A DNA stretch of 41,919 nucleotides, taken from assembly GCA_028279625.1 (NCBI GenBank), contig JANQNM010000100.1:1-41919 (forward strand). Direction: 5' to 3'. This DNA is from Candidatus Nitrosopumilus sp. (lineage in GTDB: Archaea; Thermoproteota; Nitrososphaeria; Nitrososphaerales; Nitrosopumilaceae). Position numbers and translations under genes: made by a program. The notes under the pieces were generated by a model. It saw nothing but the letters and a program-made list of their open reading frames with translations. It searched no databases and had not been told where the DNA came from. Positions 1 to 9,325 of this stretch are shown piece by piece. Position 1 is the stretch's first letter. Each line of letters starts with the position of its first letter.

Positions 1-762
1 TTGATTCCTGACATGATTCAAGGTCAAGTATACAAAGATGAAATCGGACCAAATCTTTCTGAAGGAAAAGCATTGTCATTTTCTCATGCAGCTGCAATCT
101 ATTGGAAATGGATTGAAGCACCAAACAATGTTGACCTAATCATGCTTGCACCAAAAGGACCTGGTTCTAAAGTCAGAGAAACATACCAAGATAACTTTGG
201 AACTCCTGCAATTGTTGCAGTTGAACAAGATTTTACAGGTAAAGCTTGGGATAGAACTTTAGGACTTGCAAAAGCAATTGGAAGCGCAAGAGCTGGATTA
301 ATCCAAACTACTTTCAAAGAAGAAGTAGAAACTGACTGGTTTGGTGAACAAGCAGACCTTTGTGGTGGTGCAGCTTCTATGGTTACAAATGCATTTGAGA
401 CTCTAGTTGAAGCAGGTTACCAACCAGAGATTGCTTACTTTGAAGTTTTACATGAACTAAAACTCATTGTAGATATGATTCAAAGATATGGTATCAATGG
501 AATGTGGAGACGTGTAAGTGAAACTGCTCGATATGGTGGTTTAACACGTGGACCAATGGTTATGGATGCAGCAAACAAAGAGAACATGAAGAAAGTCTTA
601 ACCATGATTCAAGATGGCACATTCAACAACGAATGGATTTCTGAATATCAGAAAAATGGAAAAGATGCATTTGATAAATACATGAAAGAATATGACGGAC
701 ACCAAATTGAAAAAGTTGGTAAAGAAATGCGTAAAATGATGTGGCCTGATTCCACAGAATAA
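1..762 (+). CDS. ilvC: Ketol-acid reductoisomerase, C-terminal part (cut by left edge)
   Basis: This is the C-terminal part of the NADPH- and Mg-dependent enzyme that converts acetolactate-type acids to dihydroxy acids in valine, leucine and isoleucine synthesis. The visible 253 residues begin in the end of the Rossmann domain (LIMLAPKGPG near residue 46) and run through the all-helical domain. The metal-binding stretch FGEQADLCGG (near residue 115) and the helix containing ELKLIVDMIQRYG are characteristic. The first codon of the window, TTG, is probably internal, since the family usually has about 330 residues and the N-terminal nucleotide-binding loop is missing. The gene converges with the mutase small-subunit gene 10 bases away. 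Identification is secure; the true start lies outside the window. Confidence 0.95.
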   Translation: MIPDMIQGQVYKDEIGPNLSEGKALSFSHAAAIYWKWIEAPNNVDLIMLAPKGPGSKVRETYQDNFGTPAIVAVEQDFTGKAWDRTLGLAKAIGSARAGLIQTTFKEEVETDWFGEQADLCGGAASMVTNAFETLVEAGYQPEIAYFEVLHELKLIVDMIQRYGINGMWRRVSETARYGGLTRGPMVMDAANKENMKKVLTMIQDGTFNNEWISEYQKNGKDAFDKYMKEYDGHQIEKVGKEMRKMMWPDSTE

Positions 763-771
763 TCTTTTTTC

Positions 772-1194
772 TTATATTTTTCTTAATTTTGATACACCAG
801 TATTGATGTGATCAATAATTGTTGGCAGTGGTGTACCTGGACCAAATACGTGGTCAACACCTGATTTTACAAGTGCATTATGATCAATTTCTGGAATTAC
901 TCCTCCTCCAACTACAAGAACATCTTTGATTCCTTTCTTTTTTAGAGCCTTTACTACTCTTGGGAAAAGGGTTCCATGAGCTCCATTGAGTAAACTCATT
1001 GCAATTGCATCAACATCTTCATCTTCTGCAATCTGTGCTACTCTTTCTGGAGTTGCAAAAAGTCCTGAATAGATTACTTCCATTCCTGCATCTCTAAATG
1101 CCCTACATAATACGAGAGCTCCTCTATCATGACCGTCTAATCCTAATTTTGCTACTAAGATCTTAACACTTCTTGATGCTACTTTTTGCTTCAT
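772..1194 (-). CDS. mcmA2: Methylmalonyl-CoA mutase small subunit (B12-binding)
   Basis: This 140-residue protein is a free-standing cobalamin-binding domain. It shows the base-off B12 motif DGHDRG near residue 21, whose histidine ligates cobalt, then SLLNGAH (near 87) and GGGVIP (near 117), which line the nucleotide-tail pocket. It pairs with the catalytic subunit encoded at 6487-8085 to interconvert succinyl-CoA and methylmalonyl-CoA. In ammonia-oxidising archaea this step belongs to the 3-hydroxypropionate/4-hydroxybutyrate carbon-fixation cycle. The gene lies 5 kb from its partner and on the opposite strand, so the two subunits are not co-transcribed. Length is typical of the split archaeal form. 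The ATG start is preceded by an AT-rich promoter region shared with the divergent regulator. Confidence 0.95.
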   Translation of the reverse strand: MKQKVASRSVKILVAKLGLDGHDRGALVLCRAFRDAGMEVIYSGLFATPERVAQIAEDEDVDAIAMSLLNGAHGTLFPRVVKALKKKGIKDVLVVGGGVIPEIDHNALVKSGVDHVFGPGTPLPTIIDHINTGVSKLRKI

Positions 1195-1351
1195 ATTCTT
1201 AGTTGTATTGTCGTAAATTTAAAAGCTTTATTTTTTCAAAGGGGAAAATGATAGATAATTTTTGAGTATAATATACGTGAAAGTGAGATTTTATTTTTTG
1301 GTCGACATTGCAAGTATCTGTGTACCTGAATATTAAATCTGATAATCACCT

Positions 1352-1690
1352 ATGATAATTATGCAAGTACTAGAAAAATTAAAAATTGAAGAACCAGAGA
1401 GAAAAGAATCTTTTCTAGAAGTTCTTTCTGACAAATATTGTAGAGCAATCCTTGAAGCAATCATGGATATGCCAAAATCTGTTATCGAAATCTCTCAAGA
1501 GAGAAAAATCCCTATAAGCACTGTCTATAGAAGAATCCAAATGCTCCATGACTCCAATATGATCAAAACATCTGGAGTAATCACTGATGAAGGCAAGAGA
1601 CTCTTTTTGTACAAAAGCAAAATCAAAGAAGTCAATACATCATTTAGAGATGGAAAGATAGATGTATCAATAGTGTATAACACACACTAA
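1352..1690 (+). CDS. Small winged-helix transcriptional regulator
   Basis: This 112-residue protein has one winged helix-turn-helix. LSDKYCRAILEAI (near residue 25) looks like helix 1, VIEISQERKIPISTVYRRI (near 44-62) the helix-turn-helix, and the following SGVITDEGKRLFLY the wing. The recognition-helix pattern resembles that of the three longer regulators at 21047, 26893 and 29242 (P-x-T-S-x-Y-R-K-I), but the N-terminal domain those carry is absent. ATG codons at 1352 and 1361 are both possible starts. It is divergent from the mutase small-subunit gene, from which about 157 bases separate it, so it could regulate that gene, but no operator is evident. An ArsR-like label is a fold-level statement only. 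Confidence 0.8.
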   Translation: MIIMQVLEKLKIEEPERKESFLEVLSDKYCRAILEAIMDMPKSVIEISQERKIPISTVYRRIQMLHDSNMIKTSGVITDEGKRLFLYKSKIKEVNTSFRDGKIDVSIVYNTH

Positions 1691-1695
1691 TTTTT

Positions 1696-2283
1696 TTAAT
1701 AATTGTGTTCACTGAATTCCTCGCCAAGAACAATTGATGCAATAACAGTTGATTCTGTTGTTTGACACTTCATTTCTTTGTCTGGCATGAATTCACGAAA
1801 TATTTCTTTTAACAATTGCTCTGTAAACATAGACCAATTGGAACCTAACTCATGTTGTATGATAAAGTGATGCATTGGTCCTTCTATTCTATGGTCTGAT
1901 TTCATTCCAGAAGCTTTCATGTAATCTTCTAAAGTTTCAATGCATCTTTTCAAATCGTATTTACCTTTGATGAACAAAACTGTGTCTTTGATTACTGGTT
2001 TTATCACGTTGATTATTTCATTGATTTCTTCAGCAGTCATTTCAATTCCTAATGTGTCTAGGATTTTTCTTGGAACAGGAATGATGCCTATTTTTTCAGC
2101 AAATCTGTCCCATTGAACGTATTTCTCTAAAATTTGTCTAGCCATGACATTATGTGATACATTATTGTTCATTGCTTCAGATTCAATCTCTTCGACCAAT
2201 CTAACAGGGAGTCTGTAAGTGACACTTCGAGTCTTTTCTTTTTTTGTAGTCTGCTGATGATGTTTTACGGTTTTAGAATCCAA
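1696..2283 (-). CDS. Ribbon-helix-helix regulator with conserved C-terminal domain
   Basis: The 195-residue protein begins with a basic tail, then a CopG-like ribbon-helix-helix: RSVTYRLPVRLVEEIESEA (near 19-37) followed by the second helix NVSHNVMARQILEKYVQWD. After this comes a roughly 130-residue domain of unknown function ending in HHFIIQHELGSNWSMF. The protein at 27803 has the same arrangement, including an equivalent VIQHDLGKNWPHL motif, so the two are paralogues. The start used is TTG, because no ATG occurs before residue 38. The gene converges tail to tail with the winged-helix gene, five bases apart. A DNA-binding role follows from the fold; ligand and target are unknown. Confidence 0.8.
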   Translation of the reverse strand: MDSKTVKHHQQTTKKEKTRSVTYRLPVRLVEEIESEAMNNNVSHNVMARQILEKYVQWDRFAEKIGIIPVPRKILDTLGIEMTAEEINEIINVIKPVIKDTVLFIKGKYDLKRCIETLEDYMKASGMKSDHRIEGPMHHFIIQHELGSNWSMFTEQLLKEIFREFMPDKEMKCQTTESTVIASIVLGEEFSEHNY

Positions 2284-2408
2284 TTATTACAAGTACGAAG
2301 ATCCGTCTGAATATAAAGTTGAATTCTATCTTAGGCATGTTCTCAGTACTGAACATCATACCTCCTTTTTATAGAAAATAACTGGATTTGGAATTTTGAG
2401 GAAGACCA

Positions 2409-2570
2409 ATGGGCCAATATTGTCTAAATTGTGGAAGATGGATGAAGAATTCTGATTTAACACATTGCTCTGATGCATGTCTCTTATCTACAATACAAGA
2501 TAGTGTTTCTCTTTCTGAAAACGGGATAAATGCAATTTCTTGGGATGACCGAACCGATCCTTGGAAATAA
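2409..2570 (+). CDS. 53-residue putative zinc-binding protein
   Basis: A small ATG-initiated reading frame encodes MGQYCLNCGRWMK near the N-terminus followed by HCSDAC at 19-24. The spacing C5-x2-C8 ... C20-x3-C24 suggests a single zinc knuckle like that of very small archaeal zinc-ribbon proteins. The C-terminus is acidic and ends in DPWK. The preceding GAGGAAGACC provides a possible ribosome site 5-10 bases upstream. It lies alone in the 336-base gap before the aminopeptidase gene and may be transcribed with it. I do not recognise a family. Metal binding is inferred from cysteine spacing only. Confidence 0.6.
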   Translation: MGQYCLNCGRWMKNSDLTHCSDACLLSTIQDSVSLSENGINAISWDDRTDPWK

Positions 2571-2619
2571 TTTTACAACATAGAAAATCTACTTAAAGTG
2601 CATCAAAAGTACATCAGAC

Positions 2620-5121
2620 GTGGATGTAACCCCGATTAATTATGAGCTAACTTTTGAACCTGATCTCAAAAAATTCACCTTTGATGGTACAGAGTCTATC
2701 TTTGCAAATTGCAACAAATCTACAAATAAAATTTCCATGGATTGTGCTGAAATAAAGATAAAATCTTGTCAAGTAAAAGTTGGAGGAAAAATCATTCCTT
2801 CTACTCCAAAAATCAATGAGAAAAAAGAAGAATTAGAAATTAAACTTGGACAAAAAATTAAAGGCAAAGTCACAATCAATTTAGAATTTCAAGGAATTCT
2901 AAATGACCGTCTTTTAGGATTCTATCGTAGCCAATACAAACAAAATGGCAAAACCAAATATCTTGCAACAACTCAATTTGAGGCAGCAGATGCCCGTCGT
3001 GCATTTCCTTGTTGGGATGAGCCTGAAGCAAAGGCTACTTTTGAGATTTCTATAATTGCAGACAACAAGTTTACTGCTATCTCAAACATGCCAGTAAAAT
3101 CAAAGAAAAAACTTGGCGGTAAGACATTATACAAATTTGGGAAGACTCCTGTTGTTTCAACATATTTGATTTATCTTGGTGTGGGTGAATTTGAATATCT
3201 CACTGGTAAAACTGGCAAAATTCAGATTAGAGTTGTAACCACAAAAGGAAACAAATCAAAAGGAAAATACGCTTTAGAATTAGGAAAGAAACTGCTATCC
3301 TCTTATGAGAAATACTTTGGAATAAAATACCCTTTACCTAAATTGGATTTGATTGCAATTCCTGACTTTGCAGCAGGTGCAATGGAGAACTGGGGCGCAA
3401 TAACATTTAGAGAAACAATCTTACTTTATGACCCTAAAACATCTTCTACTAAAACAAAACAGTTCATCGCTGAAGTAATTTCACATGAGATTGCACACAT
3501 GTGGTTTGGTAATTTGGTTACAATGAAGTGGTGGAATGATTTGTGGCTTAATGAAAGCCTTGCCACATATATGGAAACAAAATTCGTCGATAAATTCTAC
3601 CCTGAATGGAATCTCTGGGATCAATTTCTTGAAAATGCAATGAACACCGCAATGGGATTAGATTCATTAAAAACCACTCACCCAATTGTTGTCCAAGTAA
3701 ACTCTCCAGCTGAAATTCGAGAAATCTTTGATGCGATATCTTATGATAAAGGTGGATGCATTTTGAGAATGCTTGAAAATTATGTTGGAGAACCAAATTT
3801 CCGCAAAGGACTCAAAGAGTATCTCTCAAAATTCAAATACAAAAATGCTGAAGGCCAAGATCTTTGGTCATCTATTGGAAAAGCATCCAAAATGCCTGTC
3901 TCTTCAATGGTAAATACTTGGTTAACTCAGCCTGGATTCCCGCTTTTAGAGATTAATCAGGATGGAACCAATCTCAAATTAAAACAAAAGAGATACCTCT
4001 TAGAACATGACAAAAAATTCAGCAAAGGTTTGTGGTCGATTCCTGTTTCAATCGGATTAGAAGATGAAATTTCCAAAAAATTACTAACAAAAAAATCAAT
4101 GACTATGAAAATTCCAAAAAATACTGTTGGTTTTGTTGCTAATTATGGGCGAAAGGGTTTCTATCGTATCAAATACGATGAAGGAATCTTACTAGATCTT
4201 AAAATGCTAGTTGATGAAAAACGAATCCCTCCAATTGACAGATGGGCAATTCAAAATGATTTGTTTTCATTATGCGTTTCAGGTGAAGAACAAGTTAGAA
4301 ACTATCTTGACTTTTCAGATGCATATTATGAAGAAGATAGTTATCTTGCATCTGTTAATGTTGCACATAATTTAGCATCATTATACTTTAGATCATTTAA
4401 TGAGAAATTCTCTGAAGAGATTAGAGGATATGCAATAAATTATTTCAGAAAACTTTTGTCTGAATTGGGATGGGAGCCTAAAAAATCAGATAAGCATACT
4501 GATGCATTATTACGTGCATTTGTAATTTCTACATTAGGTAAGATGGATGACGATGAAGTTACCGAAGAATCTCTAAAAAGATATTCTAAATTCCTAAAAT
4601 CTCCAAGTTCTTTATCTCCTGATTTGATTGAACCGATTTGTTCAATTGCTGCATGGAATGGAAATTCTAAAACTCATGCCGAACTTACTAGACTATACAA
4701 AAATGCAAAAACCATGGAAGAGAAACTCCGTTTCTTAGGATCTATGTGTGGATTTAAGAATACACAACTTTTGATAAAATCTTTGAATTTCTCTCAAACC
4801 TCAGAGGTAAAGTCCCAAAACATGCAATTGCCAATAATGAAGGTTGCAGCCAATCCTTATGGTGAGAAAATTTTGTGGCCATGGCTAAAGAAAAACTGGA
4901 AGAAACTCAACAAGAAAGTAGGTCATGGAAATCCACTGTTTAACAGAATTGTTGCAAGTATTTCTTCTGTAGCTGATGACTCTATGGAAAAAGAGATCAA
5001 ACAATTTTTCAAAAAGAACCCTACTCCTGGAACAGAGAGAACCCAGTCTCAAACTCTTGAACGAACTAGAATAAATTCCAAATTCCTTAGACGTATGAGA
5101 AAAGAGTTCAAAGATGGCTAA
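2620..5121 (+). CDS. M1 family zinc aminopeptidase
   Basis: An 833-residue cytosolic metalloprotease of the gluzincin M1 family (aminopeptidase N / Tricorn-interacting factor type), which trims N-terminal residues from peptides. The substrate-anchoring GAMEN motif is at 253-257, the zinc site HEIAH at 289-293, and the third zinc ligand is Glu312 in WLNES, 18 residues after the second histidine as the family requires. An N-terminal beta domain (QFEAADARRAFPCWDEPEAK near 125-144) and a C-terminal helical domain complete the usual layout. The start is GTG; no ATG fits the conserved N-terminus. Its last eight bases overlap the next gene, which suggests co-transcription. Likely role is the last step of peptide breakdown downstream of the proteasome. 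Confidence 0.95.
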   Translation: MDVTPINYELTFEPDLKKFTFDGTESIFANCNKSTNKISMDCAEIKIKSCQVKVGGKIIPSTPKINEKKEELEIKLGQKIKGKVTINLEFQGILNDRLLGFYRSQYKQNGKTKYLATTQFEAADARRAFPCWDEPEAKATFEISIIADNKFTAISNMPVKSKKKLGGKTLYKFGKTPVVSTYLIYLGVGEFEYLTGKTGKIQIRVVTTKGNKSKGKYALELGKKLLSSYEKYFGIKYPLPKLDLIAIPDFAAGAMENWGAITFRETILLYDPKTSSTKTKQFIAEVISHEIAHMWFGNLVTMKWWNDLWLNESLATYMETKFVDKFYPEWNLWDQFLENAMNTAMGLDSLKTTHPIVVQVNSPAEIREIFDAISYDKGGCILRMLENYVGEPNFRKGLKEYLSKFKYKNAEGQDLWSSIGKASKMPVSSMVNTWLTQPGFPLLEINQDGTNLKLKQKRYLLEHDKKFSKGLWSIPVSIGLEDEISKKLLTKKSMTMKIPKNTVGFVANYGRKGFYRIKYDEGILLDLKMLVDEKRIPPIDRWAIQNDLFSLCVSGEEQVRNYLDFSDAYYEEDSYLASVNVAHNLASLYFRSFNEKFSEEIRGYAINYFRKLLSELGWEPKKSDKHTDALLRAFVISTLGKMDDDEVTEESLKRYSKFLKSPSSLSPDLIEPICSIAAWNGNSKTHAELTRLYKNAKTMEEKLRFLGSMCGFKNTQLLIKSLNFSQTSEVKSQNMQLPIMKVAANPYGEKILWPWLKKNWKKLNKKVGHGNPLFNRIVASISSVADDSMEKEIKQFFKKNPTPGTERTQSQTLERTRINSKFLRRMRKEFKDG

Positions 5122-5521
5122 AAAATTAGGCCCTCCAATCTTACTTGGAGTTATCACTGTTTTTGCATTATACTTTCTTACAGGTGGAGGAACCGATGAT
5201 AAAGATGAACTCCGTCAAACCTTTGAGATAGAGGCAATCTACTTTGATTCAAGTCATATTGAAATTTCATTTCTTGATAAATCTGAAAAAACAAGTTCTG
5301 TAGTTATGGAAATTCTTGGAATGGAAAAAACATTCCAAAAAACCTATTCTGATTCAGAGTTTGTAGAAATTGTTCCATTTCCTAATACTCCAAAATATGG
5401 CTGGGAAATTCATCCAATAGTTTTAGAAATCGAACATGAGGAATTTGGACATATTCAACTTAAAACAGAAGTTCATCCCTTTGGTGAACCTGTTCCTCCT
5501 GTAATCTATTCTAGACCTTAG
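5114..5521 (+). CDS. Membrane-anchored protein of unknown function
   Basis: This 135-residue protein has one N-terminal membrane segment (PPILLGVITVFALYFLTG, residues 7-24) followed by an acidic, beta-rich region with no cysteines. It is probably a signal-anchored extracytoplasmic domain. The gene overlaps the end of the aminopeptidase gene by eight bases, implying translational coupling, and is followed closely by the GTPase gene. I do not recognise a family. The C-terminal part (HPIVLEIEHEEFGHIQLKTE) is regular beta-strand-like sequence. Confidence 0.75.
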   Translation: MAKKLGPPILLGVITVFALYFLTGGGTDDKDELRQTFEIEAIYFDSSHIEISFLDKSEKTSSVVMEILGMEKTFQKTYSDSEFVEIVPFPNTPKYGWEIHPIVLEIEHEEFGHIQLKTEVHPFGEPVPPVIYSRP

Positions 5522-5564
5522 ATCTAACACAAGATTTTATTGCACCTCCAAAATCCTAGTGTAT

Positions 5565-6482
5565 ATGGATTCGCTTGCAGATTTGAAGAAAGGTAAACGT
5601 GGTGCAATTGCAAAGGCCATAACTATTGTTGAAAATGATCAAAAAGAAGCAAAAAAACTCTTAAAGAAAATTTTCAAAGAAACTGGAAACTCTATCATTA
5701 TCGGTATTACTGGTCCTGCAGGTGCGGGAAAAAGTTCTCTTATTAACAAAACTGCTGTAGCAATGAAAAAGTTGGGCACAAAACCTGCAGTTTTAGCAGT
5801 TGATCCTACTAGTCATGTTACTGGTGGTGCAATCTTAGGTGATAGAGTAAGAATGAGCGAATCAACTGATTCAGGAACATACATTCGTAGTATTGCATCA
5901 CGTGGTGCAACTGGTGCTGTATCTCGTTCATTACGTAATAGTATTCGTGTGTTAGAATATGCCGGATTCAATCCAATAATTATAGAAAGTGTAGGTGCAG
6001 GTCAAACAGAAGTAGAAATTTCTAACATTGCTGATATTACTGTTGTAGTCTTCAATCCCCACACTGGAGATAGTATACAGACAATCAAAGCTGGATTGAC
6101 AGAAATTGGTGATATCTATCTTGTAAACAAAAGTGATTTGAGTGGAACCAATCAATTGTATGATGCAGTAAGAGACTTTATTGGAGATTCAGAAAAAAAT
6201 CCTCCCATCCTAAAAACTTCGGTCAAAAAGAATTCTGGTATCACACAGTTCGCAAAAACCCTAAAAGAAATGATGGCTGTTAAAAAGAAAGCCAAAAAAG
6301 AGAAAGACCTTGAACGACTTGAAACAGAACTAAAAGATATCGTTTTAAATAACATCAAAGAAAAGATTGATGATATGCTTGGTTCTGATAAAACGTTTTC
6401 AAAATATCTTGAAAAATTACAAACAAAAAATATTGATCCCTTCCAAGCAGGAGATAAAATTACAAAATCATTGTTAAAGTGA
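5565..6482 (+). CDS. meaB: MeaB/ArgK-type GTPase, methylmalonyl-CoA mutase chaperone
   Basis: A G3E-family GTPase that protects and reloads B12-dependent methylmalonyl-CoA mutase. Seen are the P-loop GPAGAGKSS (about residues 50-58), the switch region ESVGAGQTEVEI typical of MeaB, and the guanine-specificity motif NKSD. The length, 305 residues, is close to the family norm; the C-terminal lysine-rich helices fit the dimerisation arm. I chose the ATG at 5565; a GTG two codons upstream (5559) is equally possible. The large mutase subunit starts four bases after its stop, so GTPase, mutase and epimerase form one operon. Confidence 0.93.
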   Translation: MDSLADLKKGKRGAIAKAITIVENDQKEAKKLLKKIFKETGNSIIIGITGPAGAGKSSLINKTAVAMKKLGTKPAVLAVDPTSHVTGGAILGDRVRMSESTDSGTYIRSIASRGATGAVSRSLRNSIRVLEYAGFNPIIIESVGAGQTEVEISNIADITVVVFNPHTGDSIQTIKAGLTEIGDIYLVNKSDLSGTNQLYDAVRDFIGDSEKNPPILKTSVKKNSGITQFAKTLKEMMAVKKKAKKEKDLERLETELKDIVLNNIKEKIDDMLGSDKTFSKYLEKLQTKNIDPFQAGDKITKSLLK

Positions 6483-6486
6483 TAAT

Positions 6487-8085
6487 ATGGCAGCAAAAAA
6501 ATCAAAATCAAAAGAACCTGAAAAGAAAATCTTTACTGATTCAAATTTTCCAGTAAAACGAATCTACCAAAAATCTTCTAAAAAGAAAGCAACTGAGGAC
6601 GCAGGAAAATATCCTTTCACTAGAGGTATTCATCCTGGAATGTATCGTGATAGATTCTGGACTATGAGACAATATTCAGGATTTGGTGATGCAAAACTCA
6701 CCAATGAGCGTTTCAAATTCATGCTAGAGAAAGGTCAAACTGGTCTCAGTATGGCATTTGATCTTCCAACTCAAATCGGATATGATTCGGATTCTCCACA
6801 AGCTGAAGGTGAAGTTGGAAAAGTTGGTGTTTCTATTACATCTATCAAAGATATGATGACTGCCTTTGATGGTATTCCTCTTGGCAAAGTTAGCTCATCA
6901 ATGACAATTAATTCAACTGCATCTACATTACTTGCATATTACATTGCAGTAGGTGAATCTCAGGGATTCAAAAGTCATGAATTACGTGGAACTACACAAA
7001 ATGATATTCTCAAAGAATACATTGCAAGAAATACGTACATCTATCCTCCACAACCTTCAATGAGATTAATCGGTGACATGATTGGTTACTGTGCAGAAAA
7101 AGTTCCTTCATGGTATCCTGTTTCTATTTCTGGATATCACATGAGAGAAGCTGGCTGTACTGCAACACAAGAAGTTGCATTCACACTAGCAAATGCTATT
7201 GCATACATTCAGACTTGTTTGGATAAAGGATTAAAGATTGATGACTTTGCTCCACGACTTTCATTCTTCTTCTGTTGCACAATTGAATTCTTTGAAGAAG
7301 TTGCAAAATTCCGTGTTGCAAGAAAAGTTTATGCAAAAATTCTCAAAGAAATGTTCCATGCAAAAAATCCAAAATCTATGCAATTAAAATTCCATACTCA
7401 AACTAGTGGTGAATCATTAACTGCTCAGCAACCTGATAACAACATTGTTCGTGTTGCAATTCAAACTATGGCTGCCGTAATGGGTGGAACTCAATCCCTT
7501 CACACAAATTCCAGAGATGAGGCATTAGCATTACCTACTCAGGAATCTGCAAAAATTGCCCTTAGAACACAGCAAATTGTCGCTCATGAGAGCGGTGTAA
7601 CCAAGACTGCTGATCCTATGGCTGGTTCTCATTATCTTGAAGAACTTTGTGACCAAATTGAGGACGGCGTCTGGAAATATCTTAAGAAAATCCAAAAGAT
7701 GGGAGGCTCTGTTAAAGCAATCGAGAAAGGATTCTTCCAATCTGAAATTAGACAAAATGCTTACCGATTAAAGAAAGAAGCTGATGATGGTGAAAGAATT
7801 CTTGTTGGTGTAAACAAGTATTCTGAAGAAGAAAAACAACCAGACTTGCTTCGAATTGATGATAGAATTGAGATTCAACAAAAGAAAGCTCTCAAGAAAC
7901 TCAGATCTTCTAGAGACAATAAGAAATGGGAAAAAGCATTATCTGCTATGCAAAGTGCTGCAGAAACAGACGAAAACTTGATGCCATACATTATTGCATC
8001 AGCAAAAGCATATGCAACAACTGGTGAAATTAGTAACACATTCAGAGAGGTCTTTGGTGAATATCGTCCAAAGGAGGTATTTTAG
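6487..8085 (+). CDS. mcmA1: Methylmalonyl-CoA mutase large (catalytic) subunit
   Basis: A 532-residue TIM-barrel subunit that binds the acyl-CoA and carries out the radical carbon-skeleton rearrangement. Diagnostic stretches include SMAFDLPTQIGYDSD (near 91), GTTQNDILKEY (near 169), SGYHMREAGCTATQE (near 214) and the C-terminal barrel segment TQSLHTNSRDEALALPT (near 335). It lacks the B12 domain, which is encoded separately at 772-1194, as is usual in archaea. The gene lies between meaB (four bases upstream) and mce (no gap), so the whole step including epimerisation is co-expressed. In an ammonia oxidiser the enzyme works in the 3-hydroxypropionate/4-hydroxybutyrate cycle. Confidence 0.96.
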   Translation: MAAKKSKSKEPEKKIFTDSNFPVKRIYQKSSKKKATEDAGKYPFTRGIHPGMYRDRFWTMRQYSGFGDAKLTNERFKFMLEKGQTGLSMAFDLPTQIGYDSDSPQAEGEVGKVGVSITSIKDMMTAFDGIPLGKVSSSMTINSTASTLLAYYIAVGESQGFKSHELRGTTQNDILKEYIARNTYIYPPQPSMRLIGDMIGYCAEKVPSWYPVSISGYHMREAGCTATQEVAFTLANAIAYIQTCLDKGLKIDDFAPRLSFFFCCTIEFFEEVAKFRVARKVYAKILKEMFHAKNPKSMQLKFHTQTSGESLTAQQPDNNIVRVAIQTMAAVMGGTQSLHTNSRDEALALPTQESAKIALRTQQIVAHESGVTKTADPMAGSHYLEELCDQIEDGVWKYLKKIQKMGGSVKAIEKGFFQSEIRQNAYRLKKEADDGERILVGVNKYSEEEKQPDLLRIDDRIEIQQKKALKKLRSSRDNKKWEKALSAMQSAAETDENLMPYIIASAKAYATTGEISNTFREVFGEYRPKEVF

Positions 8086-8484
8086 ATGAAGATTGATCAT
8101 ATTGCCATTGCAGTAAATGATGTTGAAGAATCCGCCAAAATTTACCAACAAGCACTAGGTGTTGATGACATTGAATTTGAAACTGTTGAAACTGAAGGTG
8201 TCAAAGTTGCAATTCTTCATTTAGAAAATGGCCGTGTTGAGTTAATGCAACCAACTAATGATAATAGTCCTATCAAAAAATTCCTAGATAAGAAAGGAGA
8301 AGGACTTCATCATATGGCATTAGAAACTGATAACATTGAAGATGAAGTAGAACGTATGGAAGGCTGTGGTGTTCAATTCCTAGGTCAAATTCGACCTGGT
8401 TCTGCAGGAACTAAAGTTACTTTTATTCATCCAAAATCTCTACATGGTGTTTTAGCAGAACTTTGTTCTCATCCAAAAGAATAA
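8086..8484 (+). CDS. mce: Methylmalonyl-CoA epimerase
   Basis: A 132-residue vicinal-oxygen-chelate protein that interconverts the 2R and 2S forms of methylmalonyl-CoA so that the carboxylase product can enter the mutase. The metal ligands of the family are visible: His in KIDHIAIAVND, His in LHHMALE and Glu in GVLAEL near the C-terminus, in two beta-alpha-beta-beta-beta repeats. The ATG follows the mutase stop directly, and the ribosome site AAGGAGG lies inside the end of the mutase gene. Length is typical. Confidence 0.95.
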   Translation: MKIDHIAIAVNDVEESAKIYQQALGVDDIEFETVETEGVKVAILHLENGRVELMQPTNDNSPIKKFLDKKGEGLHHMALETDNIEDEVERMEGCGVQFLGQIRPGSAGTKVTFIHPKSLHGVLAELCSHPKE

Positions 8485-8491
8485 TCTAATT

Positions 8492-8737
8492 CTATTTCTT
8501 GCTCATATTTTGAACTAATTCTAAGAATTTGTCAATTATTATTTTTGGCTGCGAATCAGCTAATGCTAACATTGCTCGACCCATTTCAGAGATTATCATT
8601 TGCTGTTCAGCTGTTAGTTCTTTTTTGATTGATTCGTATTTTTCTAAATATTCTTCTACAATTTTCCAATTTGGGTCTTGATTCAAAGACTCCAATAACA
8701 TTTGAAAATATTCTTCATTGGGATTCTTTTCACTCAT
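8492..8737 (-). CDS. Small helical protein of unknown function
   Basis: An 81-residue, mostly helical, charged protein (MSEKNPNEEYFQMLLESL ... KFLELVQNMSKK) with no cysteines or membrane segment. I chose the ATG at 8737 because it lies five bases after the stop of the XRE-CBS regulator gene on the same strand; the frame stays open further upstream but that part overlaps the regulator. The spacing implies co-transcription with the regulator. No family recognised. Confidence 0.6.
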   Translation of the reverse strand: MSEKNPNEEYFQMLLESLNQDPNWKIVEEYLEKYESIKKELTAEQQMIISEMGRAMLALADSQPKIIIDKFLELVQNMSKK

Positions 8738-8742
8738 TTTTT

Positions 8743-9300
8743 CTACTCCATCATCTTCAGAGTGTCTGAAGCAGTAATTATTCCCACAATTTTTGATTTT
8801 TTTGATACAAGAATACATTTTGAGTATCTGATCAGTGGCACAAGAACATTTGCTGGTGTTTCAAAATCTACAATTGGTGGCACAGGATCCATTGTATCTG
8901 CAAGCTTTGCCTTTTTTAGTTCGGCTTCACCCAAATCTGCCAAATGCTTTACAATTCCATCTTCTGAAACTACTCCAACAACATCTGAATTGCTAAAAAC
9001 TGGAATCTGACTAATTGATAACTGATGCATTTTCTTAATTGCATCATGAAGTGTGTTAGTTGGTTTTAGCTTTACAATATCTCTACTACAAAAATCCCCT
9101 GCAGTATGTGATGATGATTCCCCTTCCAACTTTGCAAGACTGTCAAAAATCTTTTTTGCGGTATCATAACTTGGTTGGCTTCTTCCTGATTCTATTTGGT
9201 TAATCATTGATGTACTGACACCTGTCATTGTAGCCAGTTTTTTTTGAGTAATTCCTATCTTCTGTCGTATCTGTTTAATTGAATCAATTCTTGGAAGCAA
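8743..9300 (-). CDS. XRE-type helix-turn-helix regulator with two CBS domains
   Basis: The 185-residue protein starts with a Cro/XRE helix-turn-helix (IRQKIGITQKKLATMTGVST, then MINQIESGRSQPSYDT; about 10-48) followed by a pair of CBS motifs (about 70-125 and 130-185). CBS pairs usually sense adenine nucleotides or S-adenosylmethionine, and HTH-CBS proteins are common archaeal regulators. The start is TTG at 9300; the first ATG would remove part of the HTH. A short helical protein gene follows in the same direction. Target genes cannot be read from the sequence. Confidence 0.88.
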   Translation of the reverse strand: MLPRIDSIKQIRQKIGITQKKLATMTGVSTSMINQIESGRSQPSYDTAKKIFDSLAKLEGESSSHTAGDFCSRDIVKLKPTNTLHDAIKKMHQLSISQIPVFSNSDVVGVVSEDGIVKHLADLGEAELKKAKLADTMDPVPPIVDFETPANVLVPLIRYSKCILVSKKSKIVGIITASDTLKMME

Positions 9301-9325
9301 TTCGATTAGGATATGTCTAATTGGC